A stretch of DNA of 64,000 nucleotides from Xenophilus sp. L33 (GTDB lineage: Bacteria; Pseudomonadota; Gammaproteobacteria; Burkholderiales; Burkholderiaceae_C), in contig NZ_LMUW01000007.1 in assembly GCF_009765735.1 (NCBI RefSeq), positions 1-64,000 on the forward strand, in the 5' to 3' direction. The notes beneath the pieces were generated by a model that was not told where the DNA came from, did no database searches, and saw nothing but the letters and a program-made list of their open reading frames with translations. This document shows, in pieces, positions 36,056 to 45,481 of the stretch. Position 1 is the first letter of the stretch. Every line of letters begins with the position of its first letter. Made by a program: the position numbers and the translations under genes.

Positions 36056-37261
36056 ATGCAACTCATCGATTCCCTCGTCACCCAGGCGGCCGGCATCGCC
36101 GCGGTCCGACGCGACCTCCACGCCCACCCGGAACTGTGCTTTCACGAGGTCCGCACCGCCGAGGTGGTGGCGGCCAAGCTGACCGAATGGGGCATCCCGA
36201 TCCACCGAGGCCTGGCCGCCACCGGCGTGATCGGCATCGTCAAGAACGGCACCAGCTCGCGCGCGGTCGGCCTGCGCGCCGACATGGACGCCCTGCCGGT
36301 GACCGAGCTCAACACCTTCGCCCACGCCAGCCAGCACCACGGCAAGATGCACGCCTGCGGCCACGACGGCCACACCGCGATGCTGCTGGCGGCTGCCCAG
36401 CACCTGGCGAAGAACCGCAACTTCGACGGCACCGTCTACCTGATCTTCCAGCCCGCCGAAGAAGGCGGCGGCGGCGCCCGCGAGATGGTCAAGGAAGGCC
36501 TCTTCGAGCAGTTCCCGATGGAAGCAGTGTTCGGCATGCACAACTGGCCCGGCATGAAGGCCGGCCAGTTCGCGGTCAGCCCGGGCCCGGCGATGGCCTC
36601 CAGCAGCGAGTTCACGATCACGATCAAGGGCAAGGGCGGCCATGCCGCGCTGCCGCACACCGGCATCGACCCGGTGCCGGTGGGCTGCGAGATGGTGCAG
36701 GCCTTCCAGACCATCCTGACGCGCAACAAGAAGCCGGCCGACCCCGGCGTGATCTCGGTGACCATGATCCACGCCGGCGAGGCGGTCAACGTCGTTCCCG
36801 ACCAGTGCGAATTGCGCGGCACGGTGCGCACCTTCTCGCTGGAGGTGCTGGACCTGATCGAGTCGCGCATGCGCTCGATCGCCGAGCACGTCAGCGCGGC
36901 GCACCAGTGCGAATGCGACTTCCGCTTCCACCGCAACTACCCGCCGACGATCAACAGCGCCGACGAGGCCAACTTCGCCCGCCGCGTGATGGCCGGCATC
37001 GTCGGCGAGGAGAACGTGCTGGTGCAGGAGCCGGCGATGACAGCCGAGGACTTCTCCTTCATGCTGCTGGCCAAGCCCGGTGCCTACGCCTTCATCGGCA
37101 ACGGCGACGGCGCCCACCGCGACATGCACCACGGCGCCGGCCCGTGCACCCTGCACAACGCCAGCTACGACTTCAACGACGACCTGATCCCGCTCGGCGC
37201 CACCTGCTGGGTGCAGCTGGCCGAGCAGTTCCTGCAGAACCCGAAGGGAGCCGCGGCATGA
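36056..37261 (+). CDS. M20 amidohydrolase (hippurate hydrolase type)
   Basis: 401 residues. Signatures are GLRADMDALPVTE, the metal motif MHACGHDGHTAMLL, PAEEGGGGAREM with the catalytic Glu pair, and the dimerisation domain around GKGGHAALPHTGIDPV. The C-terminal metal His is in GNGDGAHRDMHHG. The family cleaves N-acyl amino acids or hippurate in the cytoplasm. It heads a tight operon: its stop overlaps the DUF2817 start by four bases, and two further genes follow in the same way. Confidence 0.92.
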   Translation: MQLIDSLVTQAAGIAAVRRDLHAHPELCFHEVRTAEVVAAKLTEWGIPIHRGLAATGVIGIVKNGTSSRAVGLRADMDALPVTELNTFAHASQHHGKMHACGHDGHTAMLLAAAQHLAKNRNFDGTVYLIFQPAEEGGGGAREMVKEGLFEQFPMEAVFGMHNWPGMKAGQFAVSPGPAMASSSEFTITIKGKGGHAALPHTGIDPVPVGCEMVQAFQTILTRNKKPADPGVISVTMIHAGEAVNVVPDQCELRGTVRTFSLEVLDLIESRMRSIAEHVSAAHQCECDFRFHRNYPPTINSADEANFARRVMAGIVGEENVLVQEPAMTAEDFSFMLLAKPGAYAFIGNGDGAHRDMHHGAGPCTLHNASYDFNDDLIPLGATCWVQLAEQFLQNPKGAAA

Positions 37262-38361
37262 TCGGCATCGGTGAAGCCTTCTCGCCCAGCTACGCGCAGG
37301 CACGGCAGAAGTTCCTCCAGGCCTGCGAGAAGGCCGGGCTCCAGGTGCAGTCGCACACGCATCCGCTGAAGGGCCGCGACGGCGAAGTGCTGGCCACCGA
37401 CGTGGCGCTGGACGGCGACGCGAACGCGTCCCGCCTGCTCGTGGTCACCAGCGCCTGCCACGGCGTCGAAGGCCATTGCGGCAGCGGCGTCCAGGTGTTC
37501 GCGCTGCACGACGCCGAATGGCGCGAGAAGGCCAAGGCCGCGGGCGTCGCGGTGCTCTACGTGCATGCGCTCAATCCGCACGGCTTCTCGCACGGCCGCC
37601 GCGTGACCAACGAGAACGTCGACCTGAACCGCAACTTCTGCGACTTCGGCAAGCCGCTGCCGGTCAACGAGGCCTATGCCAGCCTGCATCCGCTGCTGGT
37701 TCCCGAGACGTGGCCGCCCACCGCCGAGAACGAGACCGCGCTCGGCGCCTGGATCGCCAAGAACGGCACGCCCGCCTTCCAGGCCGCGGTGAGCGGCGGG
37801 CAATACCAGTTCGACGACGGCCTCTTCTTCGGCGGCAAGGCGCCGACCTGGAGCAACAGGACCTTTCGCGAGGTGCTGCAGACGCATGGCCGCCAGGCCG
37901 GCCGGCTGGCCTGGATCGACCTGCACACCGGCCTCGGCCCGAACGGCGTCGGCGAGCGGATCTTCGCCTGCCGCGACGACGCCGCCGCGTACGCGCGCGC
38001 CAACGCCTGGTGGGGCACGCCGGCGACGCCGGTGACCTCGATCTACGACGGCAGCTCGGTGTCGGCCCTGCTCACCGGCCTGAACTGGGGCGCGATCTAC
38101 GACGAATGCCCGCAAGCCGAATACACCGGCATCGCGATCGAATACGGCACCGTGCCGATCATGCAGGTCATGGGCGCGCTCAGGGCCGACCACTGGCTGC
38201 ACAAGCATCCGGAGGCGCCCGAGCCGCTGGCCAGCGCGATCCACGCCGGCATGCGCGAGGCCTTCTACACCGACGACGACGGCTGGCGCGGCCAGGTCGT
38301 GGCGCAGGCACGGGAAGCGATGTTGCAGGCGGTCGACGGACTGGCGGGCGCGACGCGATGA
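37258..38361 (+). CDS. DUF2817 / M14-like metallopeptidase
   Basis: 367 residues. It resembles the M14 carboxypeptidase-like DUF2817 family: VVTSACHGVEGHCGSGVQV gives the His and Glu of the zinc site, NENVDLNRNFCDF the substrate-binding Asn-Arg, AWIDLHTGLGPNG the second zinc His, and AIEYGTVP the late catalytic Glu. No signal peptide is visible. ATG overlaps the stop of the M20 gene and its own stop overlaps the molybdoenzyme start, both as ATGA. Substrate unknown. Confidence 0.87.
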   Translation: MIGIGEAFSPSYAQARQKFLQACEKAGLQVQSHTHPLKGRDGEVLATDVALDGDANASRLLVVTSACHGVEGHCGSGVQVFALHDAEWREKAKAAGVAVLYVHALNPHGFSHGRRVTNENVDLNRNFCDFGKPLPVNEAYASLHPLLVPETWPPTAENETALGAWIAKNGTPAFQAAVSGGQYQFDDGLFFGGKAPTWSNRTFREVLQTHGRQAGRLAWIDLHTGLGPNGVGERIFACRDDAAAYARANAWWGTPATPVTSIYDGSSVSALLTGLNWGAIYDECPQAEYTGIAIEYGTVPIMQVMGALRADHWLHKHPEAPEPLASAIHAGMREAFYTDDDGWRGQVVAQAREAMLQAVDGLAGATR

Positions 38362-40433
38362 GCCTCGTGGCGAGCGAGGTCGAGGTCGAGGCCGCGGTCG
38401 ACCCGGCCGCATCGAAGCGCGTCCTGGGCGCCTGCCCGCACGACTGCCCCGACACCTGTTCCTTCGTCACCACCGTGCAGGAAGGCGTGGCGGTCAAGCT
38501 GCAGGGCAACCCGGAGCATCGCCACACGGCGGGCGCGCTGTGCACCAAGGTGTCGCGCTACATCGAGCGCAACGACCATCCGGAGCGGCTGGTGCAGCCG
38601 CTCCGGCGCAGCGGCCCCAAGGGCAGCGGCCGCTTCGAGCCGGTGAGCTGGGACGTCGCGCTGGACGACATCGCCGCGCGCCTGGGCGCGCTGCAGCGCG
38701 AGGACCCCGAGTCGATCCTGCCCTACAGCTACGCCGGCACCATGGGCCTGGTGCAGGGCGAGTCGATGGACCGGCGCTTCTTCCACAAGCTGGGTGCGTC
38801 GCTGCTGGACCGCACCATCTGCTCCAGCGCCGGCGGCGAAGGCCTGGGCTACACGCTGGGCGGCAAGGTCGGCATGCGGGTCGAGTTCTTCGCCGAGGCG
38901 AAGCTGATCCTCATCTGGGGCAGCAACTCGATCGGCAGCAACCTGCATTTCTGGCGCCATGCGCTGGCGGCGCGGCGCGCAGGCGCGCGGCTGGTCTGCA
39001 TCGACCCGCGCAAGAGCGAGACCGCCGACAAGTGCGACGAGCACATCGCGCTGCTGCCCGGCACCGACGGCGCCCTGGCCTTCGGGCTGATGCACCAGCT
39101 GATCGTCAACGACTGGCTCGACCACGACTACATCGCCCGCTACACGCTGGGCTGGGAGGCGCTGCGCGAACGCGCGCTGCAATGGCCGCCGGCACGCGTC
39201 GCGGCGGTCTGCGGCATTCCGGAGCAGCAGGTGATCGACCTGGCGCGCGCCTACGGCACCACCAGGCCGGCCGCGATCCGCCTGAACTACGGCATGCAGC
39301 GGGTGCGCGGCGGCGGCAACGCGACCCGGGCGGTGGCCTGCCTGCCGGCGCTGGTCGGCGCCTGGCGGCAGCGGGCCGGCGGCCTCCTGATGAGCAGCTC
39401 CGGCCAGTTCCCCGTGCGGCGCGCCGCGGTGCAGCGGCCCGACCTGCTGGCGGGGCGCTTGCCGCGCACGATCAACATGAGCGCCATCGGCGACGCGCTG
39501 CTCGACCGCGTGCGGCCGGTGAAGGCGGTGGTGGTCTACAACAGCAACCCGGTCGCGGTCGCGCCCGACTCGGCCAAGGTGGTCGCGGGCTTCGAACGCG
39601 AGGACCTCTTCACCGTGGTGCTCGAGCAGTTCCAGACCGACACCGCCGACCTCGCCGACTACGTGCTGCCCGCCACCACGCAGCTGGAGCATTGGGACAT
39701 CCACGCCAGCTACGGCCACACCGACGTGCTGCTCAACCGCCCCGCGGTGGCGCCGCGCGGCGAGGCGCACAGCAACAGCTGGATCTTCCGCGAGCTGGCG
39801 CGGCGCATGGGCTTCGACGAGCCCTGCTTCTCGGACGACGACGAGACGCTCTGCCGCACGGCCTTTGCGCCCGAGGCGGTCGACTTCGACGAGCTGCTGG
39901 CCAAGGGCTTCGCCACCCTGAAGCTGCCCGAGGCGCCCTATGCCGAAGGCAACTTCCCGACGCCTTCGGGCCTGTGCGAATTCTTCAGCGCGCGGCTCGC
40001 GGCGCAGGGCGTCGACGGCCTGCCCGACCACGTGCCCAACTACGAGCCGGCGGGCAGCTCGACCGACTTCCCGCTGGCGATGATCTCGCCGCCGGCGCGC
40101 AACTTCCTCAACTCCAGCTTCGTCAACGTGCGCAGCCTGCGCGCGATCGAGGTCGAGCCGCTGCTCGAGATCCACGCCGAGGATGCGGCGCCGCGCGGCA
40201 TCGTCGACGGCGCGACCGTGCGCATCTTCAACCAGCGCGGCGAATACCGCTGCCGCGCCGAGGTGTCGCCGCGCGCCCGGCCCGGCGTGGTCAACGGGCT
40301 GGGCATCTGGTGGCGCAAGCTCGGCATCGACGGCACCAACGTCAACCAGCTCACCAGCCAGCGGCTGACCGACATCGGCCGCGGCCCGACCTTCTACGAC
40401 TGCCTGGTGGAAGTCGAAGCCGTCGCATCATGA
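38358..40433 (+). CDS. molybdopterin-dependent oxidoreductase (DMSO-reductase family)
   Basis: 691 residues. The N-terminal 4Fe-4S cluster is Cys26-x3-Cys30-x3-Cys34 with Cys62 (ACPHDCPDTCSF and ALCTKV). Molybdopterin-binding stretches follow: LILIWGSNSIGSN, LVCIDPRKSETADKCDEHI, PGTDGALAFGLMH and VYNSNPVAVAPD, and the C-terminal domain ends with GVVNGLGIWWRKL. No twin-arginine signal is present, so it is cytoplasmic. No electron-transfer subunit adjoins it. Its start overlaps the DUF2817 stop, and its stop the peptidase start, in ATGA. Confidence 0.92.
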   Translation: MSLVASEVEVEAAVDPAASKRVLGACPHDCPDTCSFVTTVQEGVAVKLQGNPEHRHTAGALCTKVSRYIERNDHPERLVQPLRRSGPKGSGRFEPVSWDVALDDIAARLGALQREDPESILPYSYAGTMGLVQGESMDRRFFHKLGASLLDRTICSSAGGEGLGYTLGGKVGMRVEFFAEAKLILIWGSNSIGSNLHFWRHALAARRAGARLVCIDPRKSETADKCDEHIALLPGTDGALAFGLMHQLIVNDWLDHDYIARYTLGWEALRERALQWPPARVAAVCGIPEQQVIDLARAYGTTRPAAIRLNYGMQRVRGGGNATRAVACLPALVGAWRQRAGGLLMSSSGQFPVRRAAVQRPDLLAGRLPRTINMSAIGDALLDRVRPVKAVVVYNSNPVAVAPDSAKVVAGFEREDLFTVVLEQFQTDTADLADYVLPATTQLEHWDIHASYGHTDVLLNRPAVAPRGEAHSNSWIFRELARRMGFDEPCFSDDDETLCRTAFAPEAVDFDELLAKGFATLKLPEAPYAEGNFPTPSGLCEFFSARLAAQGVDGLPDHVPNYEPAGSSTDFPLAMISPPARNFLNSSFVNVRSLRAIEVEPLLEIHAEDAAPRGIVDGATVRIFNQRGEYRCRAEVSPRARPGVVNGLGIWWRKLGIDGTNVNQLTSQRLTDIGRGPTFYDCLVEVEAVAS

Positions 40434-41542
40434 GCCTTCGGCGCAAGGGGCTGGGCGCGGCGGTCGTGCTGGTGGTGGCCGCCGGCGCCGCATTGCTGGC
40501 GGGCTGCGCCGACGTCGGCTACTACTGGCAATCGGCCAGCGGCCACATCGGCATCATGCGGGCGGCGCGGCCGGTGCCCGAGGTGATCGACGACCCGCAC
40601 ACCTCCGAGACGCTCAAGGCCAAGCTGGCGCTGACCCAGCGCATGCGCCACTACGCGGTCGTCGACCTCGACCTGCCTGACAACCCCAGCTACAAGTCCT
40701 ATGCCGACCTGCATCGCTCGGCGGCGATCTGGAACGTGGTGGCGGCGCCCGCGCATTCGCTCAAGCTCAACACCTGGTGCTTTCCGATCGCCGGCTGTGT
40801 CGGCTACCGCGGCTACTACGACGAATCGGCGGCCAAGGCCGAGGCGGCCCGGCTGAAGGCGCAGGGGCTGGAGGTCGAGGTCTATCCGGTGCCCGCCTAT
40901 TCGACCCTCGGCTGGATGAACTGGGCCGGCGGCGATCCGCTCCTGTCGACCTTCATCGGCTACCCGGAAGGCGAACTGGCGCGGATCATGTTCCACGAAC
41001 TGGCGCACCAGGTGCTCTACGTGCCGGACGACACCGTCTTCAACGAGTCCTATGCGACCGCGGTCGAGCGCATCGGCGGCGCGCGCTGGCTGAAGACCCA
41101 GTCCGGCGAAGCGGCGCGCGATGAATATGCGGCCTTCGACGCGCGGCGCCAGCAGTTCCGCGCGCTGATGGCCGAGACCCGCCAGGCGCTGGAGCAGGTC
41201 TACGACTCGCCCGAGGCCAAGGCCGAGAACTGGGCCGCAGTGGACGCGATGAAGGCCGCGGCCATGGCGCGCTTCCGCGAGCGTTACGCGGCGCTGCGGG
41301 CCGGCTGGAGCGGGCCGCGGCAGGGCGCGTACGACGCCTACGTGGCAAGCGCGAACAACGCGACCTTCGGCGCGCAGGCCGCCTACGACGAACTGGTGCC
41401 GGGCTTCGAGGGGCTGTTCGAGCGCGAAGGCGAGGACTGGCCGAAGTTCTTCGCGGCGGTGAAGAAACTGTCGAAGCTGCCCAAGGCCGACCGCGACCGC
41501 ATCCTGAAGGCGGATGCCGCCGAAGCCCACGCGCCGGCCTGA
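40430..41542 (+). CDS. lipoprotein aminopeptidase (DUF2265/PF10023 type)
   Basis: 370 residues. A lipoprotein signal ends LLAGC with Cys26 as lipidated residue. The zinc motif HExxH is His189-Glu-Leu-Ala-His193, with Glu206 (FNESYATAVE) as likely third ligand. The family is annotated as putative aminopeptidase and should sit in the envelope facing the periplasm. Its ATG overlaps the molybdoenzyme stop. The last gene of the peptidase/molybdoenzyme operon; the acyltransferase gene starts 2 bases after its stop. Confidence 0.9.
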   Translation: MSLRRKGLGAAVVLVVAAGAALLAGCADVGYYWQSASGHIGIMRAARPVPEVIDDPHTSETLKAKLALTQRMRHYAVVDLDLPDNPSYKSYADLHRSAAIWNVVAAPAHSLKLNTWCFPIAGCVGYRGYYDESAAKAEAARLKAQGLEVEVYPVPAYSTLGWMNWAGGDPLLSTFIGYPEGELARIMFHELAHQVLYVPDDTVFNESYATAVERIGGARWLKTQSGEAARDEYAAFDARRQQFRALMAETRQALEQVYDSPEAKAENWAAVDAMKAAAMARFRERYAALRAGWSGPRQGAYDAYVASANNATFGAQAAYDELVPGFEGLFEREGEDWPKFFAAVKKLSKLPKADRDRILKADAAEAHAPA

Positions 41543-41544
41543 CC

Positions 41545-43644
41545 GTGTCCCGTCCCCTGCGCCCCGCCGACACGAAGCTGCCGACCCGGCTGCCACGGCG
41601 CGAGCGTCTGCGCGAGCGGGCGCGCGCGGTCGCCACGCCGCCGGTGGTCGTCGAGCCGGCGCTGCACGGCCATGCGCCGCTCCTGCATCCGAAGTACCGG
41701 CCCGACATCGACGGCCTGCGCGCGGTGGCGGTGCTGTCGGTGCTCGGCTTCCACGCCTTTCCGATGTGGGTGCGCGGCGGCTTCATCGGCGTGGACATCT
41801 TCTTCGTCATCTCCGGCTTCCTGATCAGCATGATCATCTACGGCAGCATGGACGCGACCGGCTTCGACTACGGCCGCTTCTACGAGCGCCGCATCCGCCG
41901 CATCTTCCCGGCGCTGGTGCTGGTGCTGGCGATGAGCCTGCTGTTCGGCTGGTACCTGCTGCTGCCGGGTGAGTGGGAGCAACTCGGCAAGCATGCGGCG
42001 GCGGGCGCGGCCTTCGTCTCGAACTTCGCCTTCTGGCAGGAAGCCGGCTACTTCGACAACCTGGCCGAGACCAAGCCGCTGCTGCACCTGTGGTCGCTGG
42101 CGATCGAGGAGCAGTTCTACATCCTGTGGCCGCTGCTGCTGGCCTTCGCCTGGCGGCGCAAGGGGCGGTCGCTGCGCATCGTCGGCACGGTCGGCGCGCT
42201 GTCCTTCCTGCTGAACGTCGCCACGGTGCACGGGCATGCGACCGCCGCCTTCTATTCGCCGCTGTCGCGCTTCTGGGAGCTGTTCCTGGGCGGCCTGCTG
42301 GCCTTCTATCGTGCCTACCGGCCGCACGTGCTGACGAAGCGGCCGGACCTGCAGTCGGTGGCCGGGCTCGGCCTGATCGTCTTCGGCCTCTGCGTCGTGC
42401 GCAGCAACATGGCCTTCCCGGGCTGGTGGGCGCTGCCGCCCACGCTGGGTGCCTTCCTGTGCATCTCGGCCGGCCCGAACGCGGTGCTGAACCGCACGCT
42501 GCTGGCGGCGCGCCCGATGGTGTGGATCGGGCTCATCAGCTACCCGCTCTACCTCTGGCACTGGCCCTTGCTGGCCTTCGCGCGCATCCTCGAAGGCCGC
42601 AGCCCGTCGACCGAACTGCGCGCCGGCATGCTGCTGCTGGCGGCGCTGCTGGCGTGGCTGACCTATCGCTTCTACGAGCGGCCGGCGCGCCAGAGCCCGG
42701 GCAGCCGGGCGGTCTGGATCCTCAGCGGCTCGATGGTCGTGATCGCGGCCGTCGGCCTGGCGGCCGCCACCGGCCGGCTGCACGTGCGGCACGACGACGC
42801 CTACTTCGACAAGGTCTCGGCCGCGGCCCGCGACTGGAGCTACCCCGACGGCATGGCGCCGGTGGAGGTGGCGGGCGAGCTGATGTACCGCCTGGGAGCG
42901 GGTCCGCACCGCGTGCTCTTCTTCGGCGACAGCCACGTCGAGCAATACGGCGCACGCGCCGCCGAGCTGGCGAAGGCCTCGCCCGGCACGGTCAACACGA
43001 TGCTGTTCGCGACCTGGGGCGCCTGCCCGCCGATCCTGCAGGTGACCGACGAGAGCAACTACCGCTGCGCACCGCGGCGCGACACCGTGATGCAGTACGC
43101 GATGGGCAGCGAGGTCGATGCGGTGGTGCTCGGCGGCTGCTGGAACTGTTACCTGCTGCACGACAAGGCCGACCCCAAGGACGAGGCGGCCGACCACTAC
43201 GTCTACCTGGAAGGCGGCGCGAAGCGGCGCTTCATGGGCGGCGGCGGCGTCGACCTGGCGCTGGGCATGCTGGAGCAGGAGATCCGCGCGCTGGTCGCGG
43301 CCAAGAAGCGCGTGTTCCTGCTGCTGGACAACCCGATCGGCGAGGACTTCGAACCGGCGAACTTCGTCAAGAACCGCTGGGGCGCGCTCAGCTCGGTGCG
43401 GATGACGCCGAAGGCGCCGCTGCCGGCGGACCAGAAGGCCTTGAACGACCGGCTGCGGGGCATCGCCGAACGGGCGGGGGCAGTGGTGATCGACCCGTCA
43501 GCGAGCCTGTGCGAGAGCGGCGAGTGCCTGCGGGCCCGGCCGGACGGGACGCCCATCTACAAGGATGCGGTGCATCTGCGGGCGGAGTTCGTGCGGGGGG
43601 AGGCGACCTGGTTGGATCCGGCGGTGGATTCGACGAAGTGGTGA
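41545..43644 (+). CDS. membrane O-acyltransferase with C-terminal SGNH domain (OafA/YrhL type)
   Basis: 699 residues from GTG 41545. After a basic cytosolic leader, YRPDIDGLRAVAVLSVL and GGFIGVDIFFVISGFLI open an acyltransferase-3 domain of about ten helices (80-440), with YERRIRRIFPAL in between. The SGNH esterase-like domain follows: VLFFGDSHVEQYGAR near 455 and the late Asp-x2-His pair in YKDAVHL. These proteins acetylate or otherwise acylate surface glycans, with the SGNH domain in the periplasm. It lies 2 bases after the peptidase gene. A paralogue is at 58822. Confidence 0.93.
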   Translation: MSRPLRPADTKLPTRLPRRERLRERARAVATPPVVVEPALHGHAPLLHPKYRPDIDGLRAVAVLSVLGFHAFPMWVRGGFIGVDIFFVISGFLISMIIYGSMDATGFDYGRFYERRIRRIFPALVLVLAMSLLFGWYLLLPGEWEQLGKHAAAGAAFVSNFAFWQEAGYFDNLAETKPLLHLWSLAIEEQFYILWPLLLAFAWRRKGRSLRIVGTVGALSFLLNVATVHGHATAAFYSPLSRFWELFLGGLLAFYRAYRPHVLTKRPDLQSVAGLGLIVFGLCVVRSNMAFPGWWALPPTLGAFLCISAGPNAVLNRTLLAARPMVWIGLISYPLYLWHWPLLAFARILEGRSPSTELRAGMLLLAALLAWLTYRFYERPARQSPGSRAVWILSGSMVVIAAVGLAAATGRLHVRHDDAYFDKVSAAARDWSYPDGMAPVEVAGELMYRLGAGPHRVLFFGDSHVEQYGARAAELAKASPGTVNTMLFATWGACPPILQVTDESNYRCAPRRDTVMQYAMGSEVDAVVLGGCWNCYLLHDKADPKDEAADHYVYLEGGAKRRFMGGGGVDLALGMLEQEIRALVAAKKRVFLLLDNPIGEDFEPANFVKNRWGALSSVRMTPKAPLPADQKALNDRLRGIAERAGAVVIDPSASLCESGECLRARPDGTPIYKDAVHLRAEFVRGEATWLDPAVDSTKW

Positions 43645-43666
43645 ATGCCTCGGAGCTGTCTTTCGA

Positions 43667-43921
43667 CTAGCGCAGCGACTCGATCAGGTCGACGTATTGC
43701 TGCTTGGCCTCGTCGGCGCTCAGGCCCTTGCGCGTCGTCCACGCGTCCCATTTCGCCCTTGCGACGAATTCGCTGAAGGCCGGCCTCTTCTCGGTGTTGT
43801 CGCCGACGGTGGCCTGCTTGAAGAGGCCGTAGATCTTGAGCAGGGTCGGGTTGTCGGGGCGCTCGGAGAGGAGTTTGGAGTTGGCTTGGGCGGCTTCGAA
43901 GAGCGCGTGGAGATCGGACAT
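43667..43921 (-). CDS. acyl-CoA-binding protein
   Basis: 84 residues, the full length of an ACBP. The four-helix family pattern is plain: HALFEAAQANSKLL, LLKIYGLFKQATVGD, RPAFSEFVARAKWDAW and GLSADEAKQQYVDLI. It binds long-chain acyl-CoA in the cytoplasm. It stands alone, converging on the acyltransferase gene with 22 bases between. Confidence 0.95.
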   Translation of the reverse strand: MSDLHALFEAAQANSKLLSERPDNPTLLKIYGLFKQATVGDNTEKRPAFSEFVARAKWDAWTTRKGLSADEAKQQYVDLIESLR

Positions 43922-44053
43922 GGCGTGGTCGGAAGCAAAGATCCTGATCTTAAGTGCCGCTGGCGTTCGCTTCTCGGGCGGCCTGAACCGAAACTGACTT
44001 CAGGCAGAATCCCCAGGCTGCCGGGCGCCTGGCGCTTGTTTCGGGCGTGCTCC

Positions 44054-44093
44054 GTGCTTGGAATTTGGTGTCGGCGCAAGCCAGACCAAGCAC
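44054..44093 (+). promoter_or_regulatory. stem-loop in the leader of the gtrB-like gene
   Basis: GTGCTTGG (44054-44061) and CCAAGCAC (44086-44093) form an exact 8-base stem around a 24-base loop, 30 bases before the start at 44124. No T tract follows, so it is not a terminator; a leader structure or an operator are possible. Confidence 0.3.
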
Positions 44094-44123
44094 CCCTCCG
44101 CACCTTCTCCTCAGATCCAATCA

Positions 44124-45074
44124 ATGAGCGTCGACAGCCCCACGATCGTCGTGGTGACCCCCGTGTTCGAAGATGCAGAAGCCTCCTCGCGACTCTTCAA
44201 GGAGCTGTCCGCGACCTTCGGCCAGCGGGTGCACGTGGTGGCGGTCGACGACGGATCGGTCAAGCAACCCGTGGACCTCGCCCGCATGGACGAAGTCGCG
44301 CTCGCCGGCACCGTGATCCGCCTGCGGCGCAACGTCGGCCACCAGCGGGCGATCGCCGTCGGTTTGAACTACGTCGCGGAACACATGAAGTCCTCTCGCG
44401 TCGTCGTGATGGATTCCGACGGGGAGGACCTGCCCGAATCGATCCCGTCCTTGCTCGAACGCCTGGAAGACGGCAGCGTCGACGTGGTCGTGGCCGAGCG
44501 GCGGTCCCGCGTCGAGAGCCTTCGCTTCAAGGCCTTCTACGCGGTCTACAAGCGGGTCTTCAAGCTGCTGACCGGGCGCAACATCAGCTTCGGCAACTTC
44601 ATGGCACTCAAGCCCTTCGCGGTCGGACGGCTGTCGGCGATGCAGGAGCTGTGGACCCACGTCGCCAGTTGCGTGCTGGGATCGCGGCTGCGGGTCGTCA
44701 CCTGCGCGCTCGACCGCGGCCCCCGCTACGCAGGCAAGAGCAAGATGAATTTCGTCGGACTGGCCCTGCACGGCTTCCGCGGCGTCATGGTGTTCGCGGA
44801 AGACGTGCTGGTGCGCATCGGCATCGCTTCGGCGGTCCTCGGCTTCCTGGCGATCGTCGGCGGTGTCGCGGCCGTCGTCCTGAAGGTCATGGATTTCGCG
44901 ACGCCGGGCTGGTTCTCGGTGGCGCTCGGCATCCTGCTGGTCGTCTTCCTGCAGACCGGCTCGCTCGCGCTGATGAGCCTGATGCTCTCCGGCGTGAGCA
45001 AGGCGAACGTGCCCTCGCTCGCGGACTACCGGCTCTTCATCGACCGGGTCGAGCACAGCGCCGCGGCCGCATGA
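44124..45074 (+). CDS. GT2-family glycosyltransferase (GtrB-like)
   Basis: 316 residues. The N-terminal GT-A domain is TIVVVTPVFEDAEASSRLF and VHVVAVDDGS, with VVMDSDGEDLPESIP as the metal-binding DxD region and VVVAERRSR behind it. Two hydrophobic helices near 235-295 anchor it in the membrane. GtrB-type enzymes load a sugar onto undecaprenyl phosphate. Its stop overlaps the GtrA-like start in ATGA, which starts a three-gene operon. ATG 44124 is chosen because the fold begins at once. Confidence 0.9.
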   Translation: MSVDSPTIVVVTPVFEDAEASSRLFKELSATFGQRVHVVAVDDGSVKQPVDLARMDEVALAGTVIRLRRNVGHQRAIAVGLNYVAEHMKSSRVVVMDSDGEDLPESIPSLLERLEDGSVDVVVAERRSRVESLRFKAFYAVYKRVFKLLTGRNISFGNFMALKPFAVGRLSAMQELWTHVASCVLGSRLRVVTCALDRGPRYAGKSKMNFVGLALHGFRGVMVFAEDVLVRIGIASAVLGFLAIVGGVAAVVLKVMDFATPGWFSVALGILLVVFLQTGSLALMSLMLSGVSKANVPSLADYRLFIDRVEHSAAAA

Positions 45075-45481
45075 TCGACCGGCTTCGAGTCTTCGGGCCT
45101 CGCCTCGCGGAGCTGGGCCGCTTCGTCGTCAATGGCGTGATAGCCACCGCGGTCCACTACGGCGTGCTGACCTTCAACCTGCGCGTGCTGGGCATGCCGT
45201 CGGCGGGCGTCGCCAACTTCGTGGCGGCCTGGTTCGGCATCGCGGCCTCCTTCTACGGCAGCCGCTACTTCGTGTTCCGGCGGGCGGACGCACCGCTCGG
45301 CCCGCAGGCCCTGCGCTTCCTCGCGCTCTATGCCTCGATCGCCTGCCTGCACGGTCTGCTCTTGTTCGTGTGGACCGACGTGTTCGGGCTCGACTACTCG
45401 GTCGGCTTCCTGGTCGGCACGGCGATGCAGATGGTCCTGAGCTATCTCGGCAACAAATGGATGGTGTTCCGCTCCTCATGA
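45071..45481 (+). CDS. GtrA-family membrane protein (putative lipid-linked sugar flippase)
   Basis: 136 residues with four membrane helices. LGRFVVNGVIATAVHYGVL and FGIAASFYGSRYFVFRRA are typical GtrA blocks, and SYLGNKWMVFRSS ends it. GtrA proteins are thought to flip the undecaprenyl-linked sugar made by GtrB. Both ends overlap neighbours in ATGA (45071-45074 and 45478-45481), so the trio is translationally coupled. Confidence 0.9.
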   Translation: MIDRLRVFGPRLAELGRFVVNGVIATAVHYGVLTFNLRVLGMPSAGVANFVAAWFGIAASFYGSRYFVFRRADAPLGPQALRFLALYASIACLHGLLLFVWTDVFGLDYSVGFLVGTAMQMVLSYLGNKWMVFRSS

